NCBI GenBank assembly: GCA_965370315.1
Contig: CBDUTO010000002.1
Span: forward strand, 1 to 64,000
Direction of reading: 5' to 3'
From: 1-14-2-50-31-20 sp965370315
GTDB taxonomy: Bacteria > Bacteroidota > Ignavibacteria > Ignavibacteriales > Melioribacteraceae
DNA: 64,000 bases
Shown: positions 45,201 to 52,960 of the stretch, piece by piece
Layout: each line of letters starts with the position of its first letter
Numbering within the stretch: the stretch's first letter is position 1
Notes under the pieces: generated by a model
The model's input: the letters and a program-made list of their open reading frames with translations, nothing else
What the model was told of the DNA's origin: nothing
Database searches by the model: none
Position numbers and translations under genes: made by a program

Positions 45201-45950
45201 TTCTTTAAATGAGTATTGAGTTGGAGAATATTTAATTAATTTACCACCTCCAGATAACCAAACATTTCCTTTACTTCCTTCGATAATTCTAAAAATTTTC
45301 TTAGGGGTATAACCAGGTTTTAAATAGAATGGTTCAAATTTATTTGTAGACGGATTATATTTTTTCAATCCGTTCGCAGCATCTGCAGCAAGAATAACCC
45401 CATTCCTTAATTGAGTAACAGTTTGTACTCCTCCCCATGTTGTGGTCTCATTATTATCACTCAATTCTATATTAACAAATTTATCAGTTTTTTTGTCATA
45501 CCTAATTAATCCATTTTCATCAAAAGAAAACCAGACTCGTCCTTGATTATCGAGCAAAGCTGATAACGCTGCTGGCTGACTTTTAAATGTGAGGTCATCA
45601 AATGAATAGCGTTTAAATTTATCAGTTTTTCTATCCAGTTTTCCAATTGAATTAAAACACGCAACCCATAGATTTCTATCCAAATCTTCAATTATTTTCA
45701 TTGTTGCATTATCAGGAAGTGATTCAACATCTCCCTGCTTATTTTTATATATTTTTACAGAATTGCCATCGTACCTATTTAATCCGTCTGAAGTTGCTAT
45801 CCACATAAAGCCATAGCTGTCTTGGAAAAAATCAGACACATTTGTATTTGACAATTCTTCAGATGCGGAAAATTTTTTAAAATGATAGTTCTGCTGTGCA
45901 GATAATAAACTTAACATGAACAAGTGGATATATAAAATACGTTTTAGCAT
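42204..45950 (-). CDS. Membrane propeller sensor with SpoIIE phosphatase (2)
   Basis: 1248 residues, with the same architecture as its downstream neighbour: signal peptide (LFMLSLLSAQQ), propeller blades (YGFMWIATSDGLNRYDG, GNLWVACFNSIG and others), the same inserted module (GVGEGRADVSMHDRGSF, NKTFYAGGGFKN, FSSDIGHSFGNWNV), a Y_Y_Y domain (FASFTNLDPGEYIFRVKG), one membrane helix (WAYVGYGILFLLIAFSI), coiled coil and a SpoIIE/PP2C domain with complete motifs. The cytosolic coiled coil and phosphatase are more similar to the downstream paralogue than the propeller is, as expected for a duplicated output domain with diverging input. Confidence 0.9.
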   Translation of the reverse strand: MLKRILYIHLFMLSLLSAQQNYHFKKFSASEELSNTNVSDFFQDSYGFMWIATSDGLNRYDGNSVKIYKNKQGDVESLPDNATMKIIEDLDRNLWVACFNSIGKLDRKTDKFKRYSFDDLTFKSQPAALSALLDNQGRVWFSFDENGLIRYDKKTDKFVNIELSDNNETTTWGGVQTVTQLRNGVILAADAANGLKKYNPSTNKFEPFYLKPGYTPKKIFRIIEGSKGNVWLSGGGKLIKYSPTQYSFKEINLKDYSKLKTNYNDHYGIVEDFAGNFWISVWTHSLFMVDHQLEEIVQYVNDPAKLLSISNNRINTMYRDRYGIIWISYMGGGISQLDPNSNQFEFDRISVSNKNSDQSIINSIEGTLSNKSKIIVGSNIEGLLEYDINSKIISKLKLNDAAVKSDSNNLINDFDIDYLGNIWFSINNSPLKKYDINSKIITTFESPHIEKTARPLIINSIDISPKNEIWVSSNQGVDVFNPKTNSFTSIPRIMNKNLSPKLESIISKIRKEQTPLSSILKVGEGQNIEKKFSLDKSSSVIILGVGEGRADVSMHDRGSFRDVSGKVIWEMSDINKTFYAGGGFKNRVALETLELQEGDYNLNFSSDIGHSFGNWNVTAPSDSNYWGIEVYKISKETSSEISLLLNKELENSFHLPFEAGRVVEFSNKFTNTVWIGTFTHSFFRYDLTTGEYKQYNFDKSNLTDASHFINSIYEDIDGIIWVGTYASLIRLDPLTDEVNTFSTSDGLPGGIVSSIVEDNIGAIWIYSSGGLSKLNKNAPLDEYVFVNYDNRDGIEGIIRSVAVWKNENGKLFFGGKGGVISFTPGGINSIEPDIVVYDFKIDDVSVFDDSIGYLLNEGIYNTDKIELSYFENDIAFEFSSIHFSRPGKNKISYQLKGFNDKWYDSDRNFASFTNLDPGEYIFRVKGSNGDGIWNENGRSIQIIISPPWWQTTWAYVGYGILFLLIAFSIDRIQRRRLLAKAKERMKIQDAEHRAEAAELQARAIQAENERKTKELDEARELQLSMLPKELPQLPHLDIAVYMKTATEVGGDYYDFHIGMDGTLTVVLGDATGHGMKAGTMVTAAKSLFNSYASNKDILFTFQEMGRCIKQMHFQNLSMCMTMLKIQKDKISMSAAGMPPVYLYRKVSDSVEEFQFEGMPLGTMNNFPYKVKECELNSGDVILLLTDGLPELKNSMDEQFGYRKVKNTFLEISDSEPENIISKLKDAGSEWVNDKDPDDDVTFVVIKVK

Positions 45951-46066
45951 TATTCTTTTTATTCCTAATAATTTAAATTGTTTTTCGAGCTATTTCATAG
46001 TATTAGAACAAATGTGATATCATTAGTGAGTGCCAATTACTTCAATCTTTAATTCTGCAAACTCAT

Positions 46067-46099
46067 AACCCAAGCATGCTATAACCACATACTTGGGTT
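46067..46099. repeat. Inverted repeat AACCCAAG/CTTGGGTT
   Basis: An 8-bp stem with a 17-base loop downstream of the EthD gene on the minus strand. The T-run is on the plus strand only, so terminator function for the EthD gene is doubtful. Confidence 0.4.
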
Positions 46100-46121
46100 T
46101 GATTTTTCCTCACACAATTAC

Positions 46122-46445
46122 CTAAGCCATCACTTTGCTAATTTGAATGGTTGGTTCAATATCAGTAAAATTTGGCAGGTCTCCCATAATCTCACCAGCG
46201 TTGGGGTCAAACGATTTTTGAAAATCTTCGAGAGTATTGAAATACATATTTCCCATGGCTACATAAGGAGCAGGTGAACCTGGCGAACCACCGCCTAATC
46301 CAACTTCAGAAGTGGCGCCTTTCAAAGCATCACCTAATAAACTCCCAACAAGAGATAAGTGTTTTCCACAATAATAGTCGACATCAAATTTTTTCCCTTC
46401 GGTGTTTGGATATAATACGCTTACTTTTATCATTCCTTTATTCAT
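46122..46445 (-). CDS. EthD-family protein
   Basis: 107 residues. A ferredoxin-like fold of the EthD family: MIKVSVLYPNTEGKKFDVDYYCGKHLSLV, a glycine/proline-rich loop GGGSPGSPAPYVAMGNMYF, and FQKSFDPNAGEIMGDLPNFTDIEPTIQISKV. EthD proteins are small dimers often of unknown function, some acting in degradation pathways. It lies between two sensor-phosphatase genes on the same strand, so it may be co-transcribed; no functional tie is clear. The upstream MNKG could be replaced by the next ATG. Confidence 0.88.
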   Translation of the reverse strand: MNKGMIKVSVLYPNTEGKKFDVDYYCGKHLSLVGSLLGDALKGATSEVGLGGGSPGSPAPYVAMGNMYFNTLEDFQKSFDPNAGEIMGDLPNFTDIEPTIQISKVMA

Positions 46446-46537
46446 TTGTTGCTCCTTCTTCCATATGTTACGTGTTTATTAATGTGACCAGCTACTTTAG
46501 TTGTTTCACATTTTTAGTCTTCAATTTTTAATTGTAA

Positions 46538-49500
46538 TTATTTAATCTTAATTACTACAAAAGTTACATCATCATCTGGGTCAGTATCTTTATTCCATTT
46601 ACCGCACAAACCTTTAAACTCAGATATTATTTCCTCTGAAGATCTTGAACCATTTTTTCTAAAAATTTCTTTTACTCTTTCGTAACCAAATTCTTCATTG
46701 CCTTCATTTAATAACTCAGGCATTCCATCGCTTAATAGTAAGATGGCATCACCAGAACTAACATTTAAGGGTTTAGATTCATACTGAATTTTATTCATAG
46801 CTCCGAGAGGAAGTGATTCAATTAAAATTTCTTCCACTTCTTTTTTATCTTCTCTAAAGATGTAAACTGGTGGCATTCCAGCACTGATAATATTTATCTG
46901 ATCATTTTTAATTTGCAAGCAGTTTAAAGCCATCATCAATCTGCCGAGTTGCATATCTTTTATTGTGTTATTACAATTATTAAAGAAAGGAGTTAGCTCA
47001 TTATTTGATCTGTCGGACATAAAGAGAGATTTCATAATAGAAACCATCATACCTGATTGCATGCCGTGCCCGGTAGCATCACCAAGTATTACTGTAAGTG
47101 TGCCATCAGAATGTAAATGGAAATCATAATAATCTCCACCAACCTCTGTAGCGGTCTGCATAAAAACTGCAATATCTAGATTATCAACTTTGGGTAATTC
47201 TTTTGGGAGCATAGAAAGCTGCAATTGACGTGCTTCCTCAAGTTCCTTCGACTGCCTATCATTTTCAGCTTGCATAGCTCTAGATTGAGTTTCAGCAACT
47301 TTTGCTTGCAGTTCCGCTGCTTCAGCTCTAAGGCTCGATTCCCTTATCCGTGCTTCAGTTTTTTCTTTTTTAATTCTTAAAGCTTCTTTTAATCGCATCC
47401 TTCTTTGTTCAAATTTTCGAATACTAAAAATTATATAAGTCAGTAAAAGTATATAAAATGAATATGCCCACCATGTATTCCAAAAAGGTGGTGATATTAC
47501 AAATGAATATTTAACTTCATTTGTCTTTACTCCATTTGAAGTAATACCCTTAACTTTAAAAGTATATTCTCCGGGAGGAATGTTTTGATAATCTGCATAT
47601 GCAATTTCGCTAGGTCTAGACCAACTTTTATCATAGCCTTCCAATATGTATTCATAATTAGTTTGTGTTGGGTCTTTAAAATTTAATGCTGCAAATTCAA
47701 ATGAAATAGAACTTTGATTATAAGATAAATCGGTAGGAAATGTGTAGTGATACAGAGAAGTATCAATTGAAACAGAAGATATTTTAAGTGGATAGCTCTT
47801 ATCTTCTATTTTACGAATGTATACGCCAACATTGCTATAGTACATCATAAGATTATCGTTAATATCTATTGCCGCAGCATAAACTCCACCAGAAACAATA
47901 TTTGGCTCATCATAGTATGCTTGGAAATTATCTCCATTAACAACCAACGCTCCCGATGGGAAACCGAATGTTAAATTCCCTTTAAAATCTGTGATTGGGT
48001 TCCCAATACTAGCTGATGGAAGACCATTCTTTTTTGTATAGAAAATTAAATTAGTTCCATCAAAAACAACAAGTCCTCTGTTTCTCAATCTAATATACAA
48101 TCTGTTGCCTGCTTGTATTTCAGTTTGTGTTCCAGCTACACTCGCACCCTTTAAGATTCTGAAATCAGCATTGGCATCAACACTATCAATTAGATTGATA
48201 AATCTATCTCCATTAAAATTATAAAATCCCCCAGCTGTTAGAAAATACATTCCATTATCTAACGTTCCCACATAATGTAATTGTGTATTGGGGATATTCC
48301 AACTTTCATTGGGCTTTCTCCATTTTTCACCATCATATATTAAAACACTTGTAGGAACCGAAGTTAATTCGTTGAGATTATCAGCGAAGAGTCCCTCCAA
48401 CCAGAGGTTATTATTGTACGATTCTTTTATTGAGATTAGCTGATATTTTTTACTCTTCTCCTCCTCACTAAAAGGTGATTCAATTTCAATAAATTTATTA
48501 CCATCAAATTTTCCCAGATAAAAATCCGCTCTGGTAACATCACCATATTTAGGTCTAACATAATTCTGCCACGAAAATATTTCACCATTTGAAGTTTCGA
48601 AAATGTTTGAAACATTATAATCTTTTTTCCCGGTGCTAGGAATATTCTTAAATTTAAAAATCCAATCCCCTTCACCATTTCTTATCTCTCGAGCATATAC
48701 AATCCCTTTATCAGTGGCTAACCAGATTCTATGTTTCGTATCTTGAAATGTGTTAAATGTTACGTTACTTTTTAGTCCATCTTCCTCACTATATTTTCTT
48801 AACCTTTTACCATCCCAAATATTAATTCCCGTATTTACAATGTTAACATAAGCTGGTATTTCAGAATATGAGTATGAAATCCAAACTATTCTGTTTCTAT
48901 CTGAATACAACATTGGTATTCCACCATCTGTGGCTTTTATGAGACCGTCCTCCTCGGTAAGCATCTTAGACTTATTTGGATAGTAAATTCCAAATCCATC
49001 ATTTCTACTTATCACATTTCCATCTTTAATTTCACTAATAGGAAATCCATTAAAGGCATCAATTTTTTTCCATGCACCACTCTTGTATGCAAAAAACTGT
49101 GTTGGATAGATAGAACTCTGGGTTTGATTTGAAGTGATAGTATTAAAAACTAATAATTCTGGAAAGTATTTATTCCTTTTTGTAAAAAAAGTACTTCCGT
49201 AGCTAAAGTCAATTAATTCCTTATTAGTTTTTAAATTTTTAAGAACATCTAATTCTTTAAATAGTTCTGAGTAGTTCCATTTTCCATTTTTATATTCATA
49301 GATTGTTTTATTATCTCTATCAAATTTTTGTGCTTCTATGCTAGAAGTTGTTGCAAATACTTTATCCAATGCTTTACTATAATATACCATTATAGGAATT
49401 TGATTGGAAGGAATTATTTTATTCAACTCTGGATATTGACGAAATTGATTCCCATCATACATTAAAACGCCTAATGTGTTGTTTTTTTCAGCATAATTAC

Positions 49501-50293
49501 TATTTAGAAAAATATTAACTCCACGAAATACTAACCAAGTATTTCCATCCTTATCAATTGAATTTGAAAAAGTTTGTGGATATATCATCGCATTTTGTAA
49601 ATAGAAGCCCTCTTCTGGTCCAATTTTTTTAAATACTCCATTCTTATAAAGCGCAATATATGACTCTTCACCGGTTAGAGTATTTCTTCCACTTGAGCTA
49701 AAAATTAAATCGCCATATGGTGTTTCAATTAAATTAGTTGCATTGTGTAATGGGAAGGAAGTAGAATCGAAAACAGTGAATTTACCATCTTCAAATTTTG
49801 TTATTCCGCCATTGAATTCTTGGTCAACATAAGGCATACTCGAGCCTATCCAGATTCTATCCCTACTATCCTTGGTAATAAAACTTATTAACTGCCCATC
49901 AGAACCGTTAATTTTATAACCCTCTTTTTCACCAAAGACTTTAAAGTCCGTTCCATCAAATGTAATAAACTTTTCTGGTGAAGCAAAGTAAAGCATATTT
50001 TTAGTGGAATCGTAATACATATTTTGCATCTCAGGAACGCCATATTCTTCGCCTACATCATCAAATAAATATCCATCAAATCTGTAGGTCCCTTCAATTC
50101 CAGTAATCCAAATATAGCCGTCTTTAGTTTGTACAATATTAGAAATGTTAGTAGTGGGAAGCCCATCCTGAGTTGTGTATTCAACTATATCGGCATTTGC
50201 TTCTGTTTTATGTCTAGTTTGAGAATTAATTTGTAAATGAAGTAAAAATATTAATACAAATACTATGAAATTTGAAATACTGATTATTTTCAT
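46538..50293 (-). CDS. Membrane propeller sensor with SpoIIE phosphatase (3)
   Basis: 1251 residues. Signal peptide (IVFVLIFLLHLQINSQ), a propeller with less regular blades (QTKDGYIWITGIEGTYRFDG, GNTWLVFRGVNIF), no copy of the insert seen in the other two, a Y_Y_Y domain (around 860-930, YENIPPGEYTFKVKG-like), a membrane helix (WAYSFYILLLTYIIFSI), a coiled coil and a SpoIIE/PP2C domain (QLSMLPKELP, GGDYYDFHLHSDG, GDATGHGMQSG, LLSDGMPELLN, PDDDVTFVVIK). It is the sensor nearest the STAS and kinase genes, which start 234 bases upstream on the same strand. It presumably controls the phosphorylation state of the STAS proteins. Confidence 0.9.
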   Translation of the reverse strand: MKIISISNFIVFVLIFLLHLQINSQTRHKTEANADIVEYTTQDGLPTTNISNIVQTKDGYIWITGIEGTYRFDGYLFDDVGEEYGVPEMQNMYYDSTKNMLYFASPEKFITFDGTDFKVFGEKEGYKINGSDGQLISFITKDSRDRIWIGSSMPYVDQEFNGGITKFEDGKFTVFDSTSFPLHNATNLIETPYGDLIFSSSGRNTLTGEESYIALYKNGVFKKIGPEEGFYLQNAMIYPQTFSNSIDKDGNTWLVFRGVNIFLNSNYAEKNNTLGVLMYDGNQFRQYPELNKIIPSNQIPIMVYYSKALDKVFATTSSIEAQKFDRDNKTIYEYKNGKWNYSELFKELDVLKNLKTNKELIDFSYGSTFFTKRNKYFPELLVFNTITSNQTQSSIYPTQFFAYKSGAWKKIDAFNGFPISEIKDGNVISRNDGFGIYYPNKSKMLTEEDGLIKATDGGIPMLYSDRNRIVWISYSYSEIPAYVNIVNTGINIWDGKRLRKYSEEDGLKSNVTFNTFQDTKHRIWLATDKGIVYAREIRNGEGDWIFKFKNIPSTGKKDYNVSNIFETSNGEIFSWQNYVRPKYGDVTRADFYLGKFDGNKFIEIESPFSEEEKSKKYQLISIKESYNNNLWLEGLFADNLNELTSVPTSVLIYDGEKWRKPNESWNIPNTQLHYVGTLDNGMYFLTAGGFYNFNGDRFINLIDSVDANADFRILKGASVAGTQTEIQAGNRLYIRLRNRGLVVFDGTNLIFYTKKNGLPSASIGNPITDFKGNLTFGFPSGALVVNGDNFQAYYDEPNIVSGGVYAAAIDINDNLMMYYSNVGVYIRKIEDKSYPLKISSVSIDTSLYHYTFPTDLSYNQSSISFEFAALNFKDPTQTNYEYILEGYDKSWSRPSEIAYADYQNIPPGEYTFKVKGITSNGVKTNEVKYSFVISPPFWNTWWAYSFYILLLTYIIFSIRKFEQRRMRLKEALRIKKEKTEARIRESSLRAEAAELQAKVAETQSRAMQAENDRQSKELEEARQLQLSMLPKELPKVDNLDIAVFMQTATEVGGDYYDFHLHSDGTLTVILGDATGHGMQSGMMVSIMKSLFMSDRSNNELTPFFNNCNNTIKDMQLGRLMMALNCLQIKNDQINIISAGMPPVYIFREDKKEVEEILIESLPLGAMNKIQYESKPLNVSSGDAILLLSDGMPELLNEGNEEFGYERVKEIFRKNGSRSSEEIISEFKGLCGKWNKDTDPDDDVTFVVIKIK

Positions 50294-50527
50294 TTTGCCT
50301 ACAAAATATTTTCTGATAACATGTCTTATTATAAAGCATATCTCAGCATATTTGAGAGAGAAATAGAAAACACTTATAAATATCTTAAAGAAAATTAATG
50401 CTGAAGTATTATTTCATATTTATTTTAAAATGATGTTTGAGATTTATAGATTTTCAATAAAAAAATTAATTGATAACATATCTATCATTTAATCTATAGA
50501 ATCTATAAAGAAAATTTTTATTGTAAA

Positions 50528-50860
50528 TCAAAAATCTTTTTCCGCATCGCTAACAGTGTCATAAATACTAAAGACAGATGTTAATTTTGTTATTGAGAGA
50601 ACACCTTTTATCTTAGTCGATAATCCGGCAAGCTTCATTTCACCACCAGCATCTTTAATTGTTTTAAATCCTCGCACTATAATTCCGATGCCTGTACTGT
50701 TCACAAATTTCACTCCACTCATATCAATGATGAAATTAGTTTTATTTTCTTCAATTGATTTTGCTAAAAAGTCATGAAATTTAGATGCTTCCGGACCACC
50801 TACTAAATTTTTATCAAATTTTAAAACTATTTTATTATAGTTTTCATTTATTTTAATCAT
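50528..50860 (-). CDS. STAS-domain anti-sigma factor antagonist (1)
   Basis: 110 residues, one STAS domain (VKFVNSTGIGIIVRGFKTIKDAGGEMKLAGL). The serine of NSTGIG is the phosphorylation position known from SpoIIAA/RsbV. It is a cytosolic partner-switch protein: phosphorylated by the RsbW-like kinase, dephosphorylated by a SpoIIE-type phosphatase. A ribosome site (AAAGGAAA) precedes the ATG. Next to a second STAS gene and the kinase gene on the same strand. Confidence 0.93.
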   Translation of the reverse strand: MIKINENYNKIVLKFDKNLVGGPEASKFHDFLAKSIEENKTNFIIDMSGVKFVNSTGIGIIVRGFKTIKDAGGEMKLAGLSTKIKGVLSITKLTSVFSIYDTVSDAEKDF

Positions 50861-50931
50861 AAGCTATTTCCTTTCTGATTTTTTTGTTAATTGTATTTTT
50901 ACAAAACAAGCATTACTACCAATTTCAAATA

Positions 50932-51267
50932 TCATTTTATATCTTCAACTGATGAAACTTTCTGTGCAAATTGAAAAAGCCCCATTATTGTAAACGTTTT
51001 TTCAACGGATGGATCAAGATTTGAAAAATACAATGTTCCATCTTTTTCATTTAGTTTTTCAATTATTTCAATAAGGAAGGAGATTCCAATAGAGTTCACA
51101 ACTTTTGAGCCTGCCATATCAATCAATAGTTTTTTAACTCCATTTTGAAAATGCGGATCAAACTCTTGTGAAATTCTTTCGCCACCAGCATTATTTATAT
51201 ATCCTTCAGTTGTAATAACTAAAACATCATTCTTCAAATCACCCGTTAAATTAAAATCATTTATCAT
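50932..51267 (-). CDS. STAS-domain anti-sigma factor antagonist (2)
   Basis: 111 residues, a second STAS domain that differs from the first (DMAGSKVVNSIGISFLIEIIEKLNEKDGTLYFSNL). The serine of VNSIGIS takes the phosphorylation position. GAGGAG precedes the ATG and the kinase gene ends 12 bases upstream, so they are co-transcribed. Two different STAS partners beside one kinase suggest a branched switch. Confidence 0.92.
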   Translation of the reverse strand: MINDFNLTGDLKNDVLVITTEGYINNAGGERISQEFDPHFQNGVKKLLIDMAGSKVVNSIGISFLIEIIEKLNEKDGTLYFSNLDPSVEKTFTIMGLFQFAQKVSSVEDIK

Positions 51268-51279
51268 TATAGCTACTCC

Positions 51280-51696
51280 TCAAGAAATATTTTTTGTAAT
51301 TGTAATTTTAGTCCCGCTATCACTGGAGTCAATCTCAAAACCATCCGACATTGTTTTCATTAATTTTAATCCCCATCCTCTTTTATTGTTACTACTAAGT
51401 TTGCCAATAATACTTGGTTCTTCAACATCATCAGGAACAAATCCTTTTCCAAAATCGGTTATAAGAATAATTAGCTTCTCTTTAGTCATAGTAAAATCAA
51501 CATTCACATATTGCACATCACTACCAGAATGTTCTAGCGCATTTATAATTCCCTCAGTAACAAGAATACGAGCTTCCCCAATTTTCGCCTCAGTTATTCC
51601 TAAATGGCGACCCATTAAGGCTAATCCTTCAAGTGCAACTAATTCAATATCATGTACTTTGGGTAGCTTTACTTCAAGCTTTATATGTTGATCCAT
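51280..51696 (-). CDS. RsbW-like ATP-binding anti-sigma/serine kinase
   Basis: 138 residues, a GHKL (HATPase_c_2) domain: ILVTEGIINALEHSGSD (N-box), LIILITDFGKGFVPDDVEEP (G1), NNKRGWGLKLMKTMSDGFEI (G2). This is the size and form of RsbW/SpoIIAB-type kinases that phosphorylate STAS partners and hold a sigma factor or other target. No sigma factor gene is in the cluster, so the final target is unknown. AGAGGT precedes the ATG. It is the first gene of the minus-strand cluster ending at 34770. Confidence 0.92.
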   Translation of the reverse strand: MDQHIKLEVKLPKVHDIELVALEGLALMGRHLGITEAKIGEARILVTEGIINALEHSGSDVQYVNVDFTMTKEKLIILITDFGKGFVPDDVEEPSIIGKLSSNNKRGWGLKLMKTMSDGFEIDSSDSGTKITITKNIS

Positions 51697-51930
51697 TCAT
51701 ACCTCTAATAATGAAATTTTAAGAAAATGTTTTAATATAACTTCCTATACTTTTATAGTTAAAAACAATATAAGGATAAATAACAACTATTAAAAGACCC
51801 AAGGTATTTTTAGTTAATTTCCAAAAAATGGATAAGTGCAGTTTTTTTTATTTAACAGTGAGGAGAGTATATACTGAGTTTACTGATAATCTTCACATTT
51901 AAAATAACTGTGAATAATTATGATGATGAA

Positions 51931-52818
51931 TCAAAGTAAAAAAAGAATTGTAACACCAAGTACAGCTATAATTGTTCCAATAATGGATAAACTAGAGAGC
52001 TTTTCTTTGTAATAGAATTTCGAAATTGGTAACATCAGTACTGGTACTGTTGCAATTAAAGTTGATGCAATTCCAACATGGGTATTTGCAACTGCAACTA
52101 AACTTGAAGTTATTCCAAGATATGGCCCGAGAATGGCACCCATAATAATAAGCTTTAACGACTTTTTATCATTCCTAAAAACTCTAATTGAATTCTTTGA
52201 GAACCCTAAAACTCTTCCAATAATTATTAGTAATAGGAATGAAAAGAATATTCTTATAAATGCCGCTACAAATTCATCAAGTGCTGCAAAGTTAAAAGCT
52301 TCTTTTGCTAATATAAGACCAACGGCTTGACCAACTGCTGCTATTAAACCATACATGCCTCCTTTTAATGTAAAATGAAATCTATCCGTTTTAATCTTTT
52401 TCTGTAAAACAACAATTGCAATTCCTAATGTAGTTACAATTACACCTACTATTTGAATTACTGATAAGGTTTCACCTAAAATTATATATGCTAAAACAAC
52501 TGATATTGGTGGCACTAAAGACATCATCAACATTCCTAATCTTGGCCCGATAATCTCGTATGATTTTAACATTCCATAATCGCCAATTACAAGTCCTATT
52601 ATTCCGCTAAGAATTAAATAATAGTATTGCTCCCAATAAAGATTAAATGAGGAATTAAGAAAAAATATTGTAATTAGAAGTAAAATTGACGCAAAAAAAA
52701 GACGTCCAATATTCACATTAAAAGAACCAACTTTTACGACTGCTTCTGACAGAACAATTGCGTTAACTGACCATAATATTGCTGCAAAAGCAGCGGCTAT
52801 TTCACCAATAAAAATCAT
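51931..52818 (-). CDS. EamA/DMT-family transporter
   Basis: 295 residues with about ten membrane segments in two EamA halves (GEIAAAFAAILWSVNAIVLS; GGMYGLIAAVGQAVGLILAKE). Substrate not predictable; drug/metabolite efflux is the family norm. It lies divergent from the cNMP/STAS gene and 234 bases from the kinase gene. Confidence 0.93.
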   Translation of the reverse strand: MIFIGEIAAAFAAILWSVNAIVLSEAVVKVGSFNVNIGRLFFASILLLITIFFLNSSFNLYWEQYYYLILSGIIGLVIGDYGMLKSYEIIGPRLGMLMMSLVPPISVVLAYIILGETLSVIQIVGVIVTTLGIAIVVLQKKIKTDRFHFTLKGGMYGLIAAVGQAVGLILAKEAFNFAALDEFVAAFIRIFFSFLLLIIIGRVLGFSKNSIRVFRNDKKSLKLIIMGAILGPYLGITSSLVAVANTHVGIASTLIATVPVLMLPISKFYYKEKLSSLSIIGTIIAVLGVTILFLL

Positions 52819-52960
52819 CTAATTCCTTAAAAAAGTATATCGCAAATCTATTAAATATTAAGTTTACACCTCTTAATATTTTCATTATTTCAATAAAAAA
52901 CATTATTTTGGATACAAAATTAAATGGATTGTTAAACAACGGGTTAGTAATAATTAAATT

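Noticed and set aside
34770..50293. Hybrid two-component histidine kinases
   Set aside because: Propeller and Y_Y_Y domains are typical of those proteins, but the C-termini are PP2C/SpoIIE phosphatases with no HisKA, HATPase or receiver domain.
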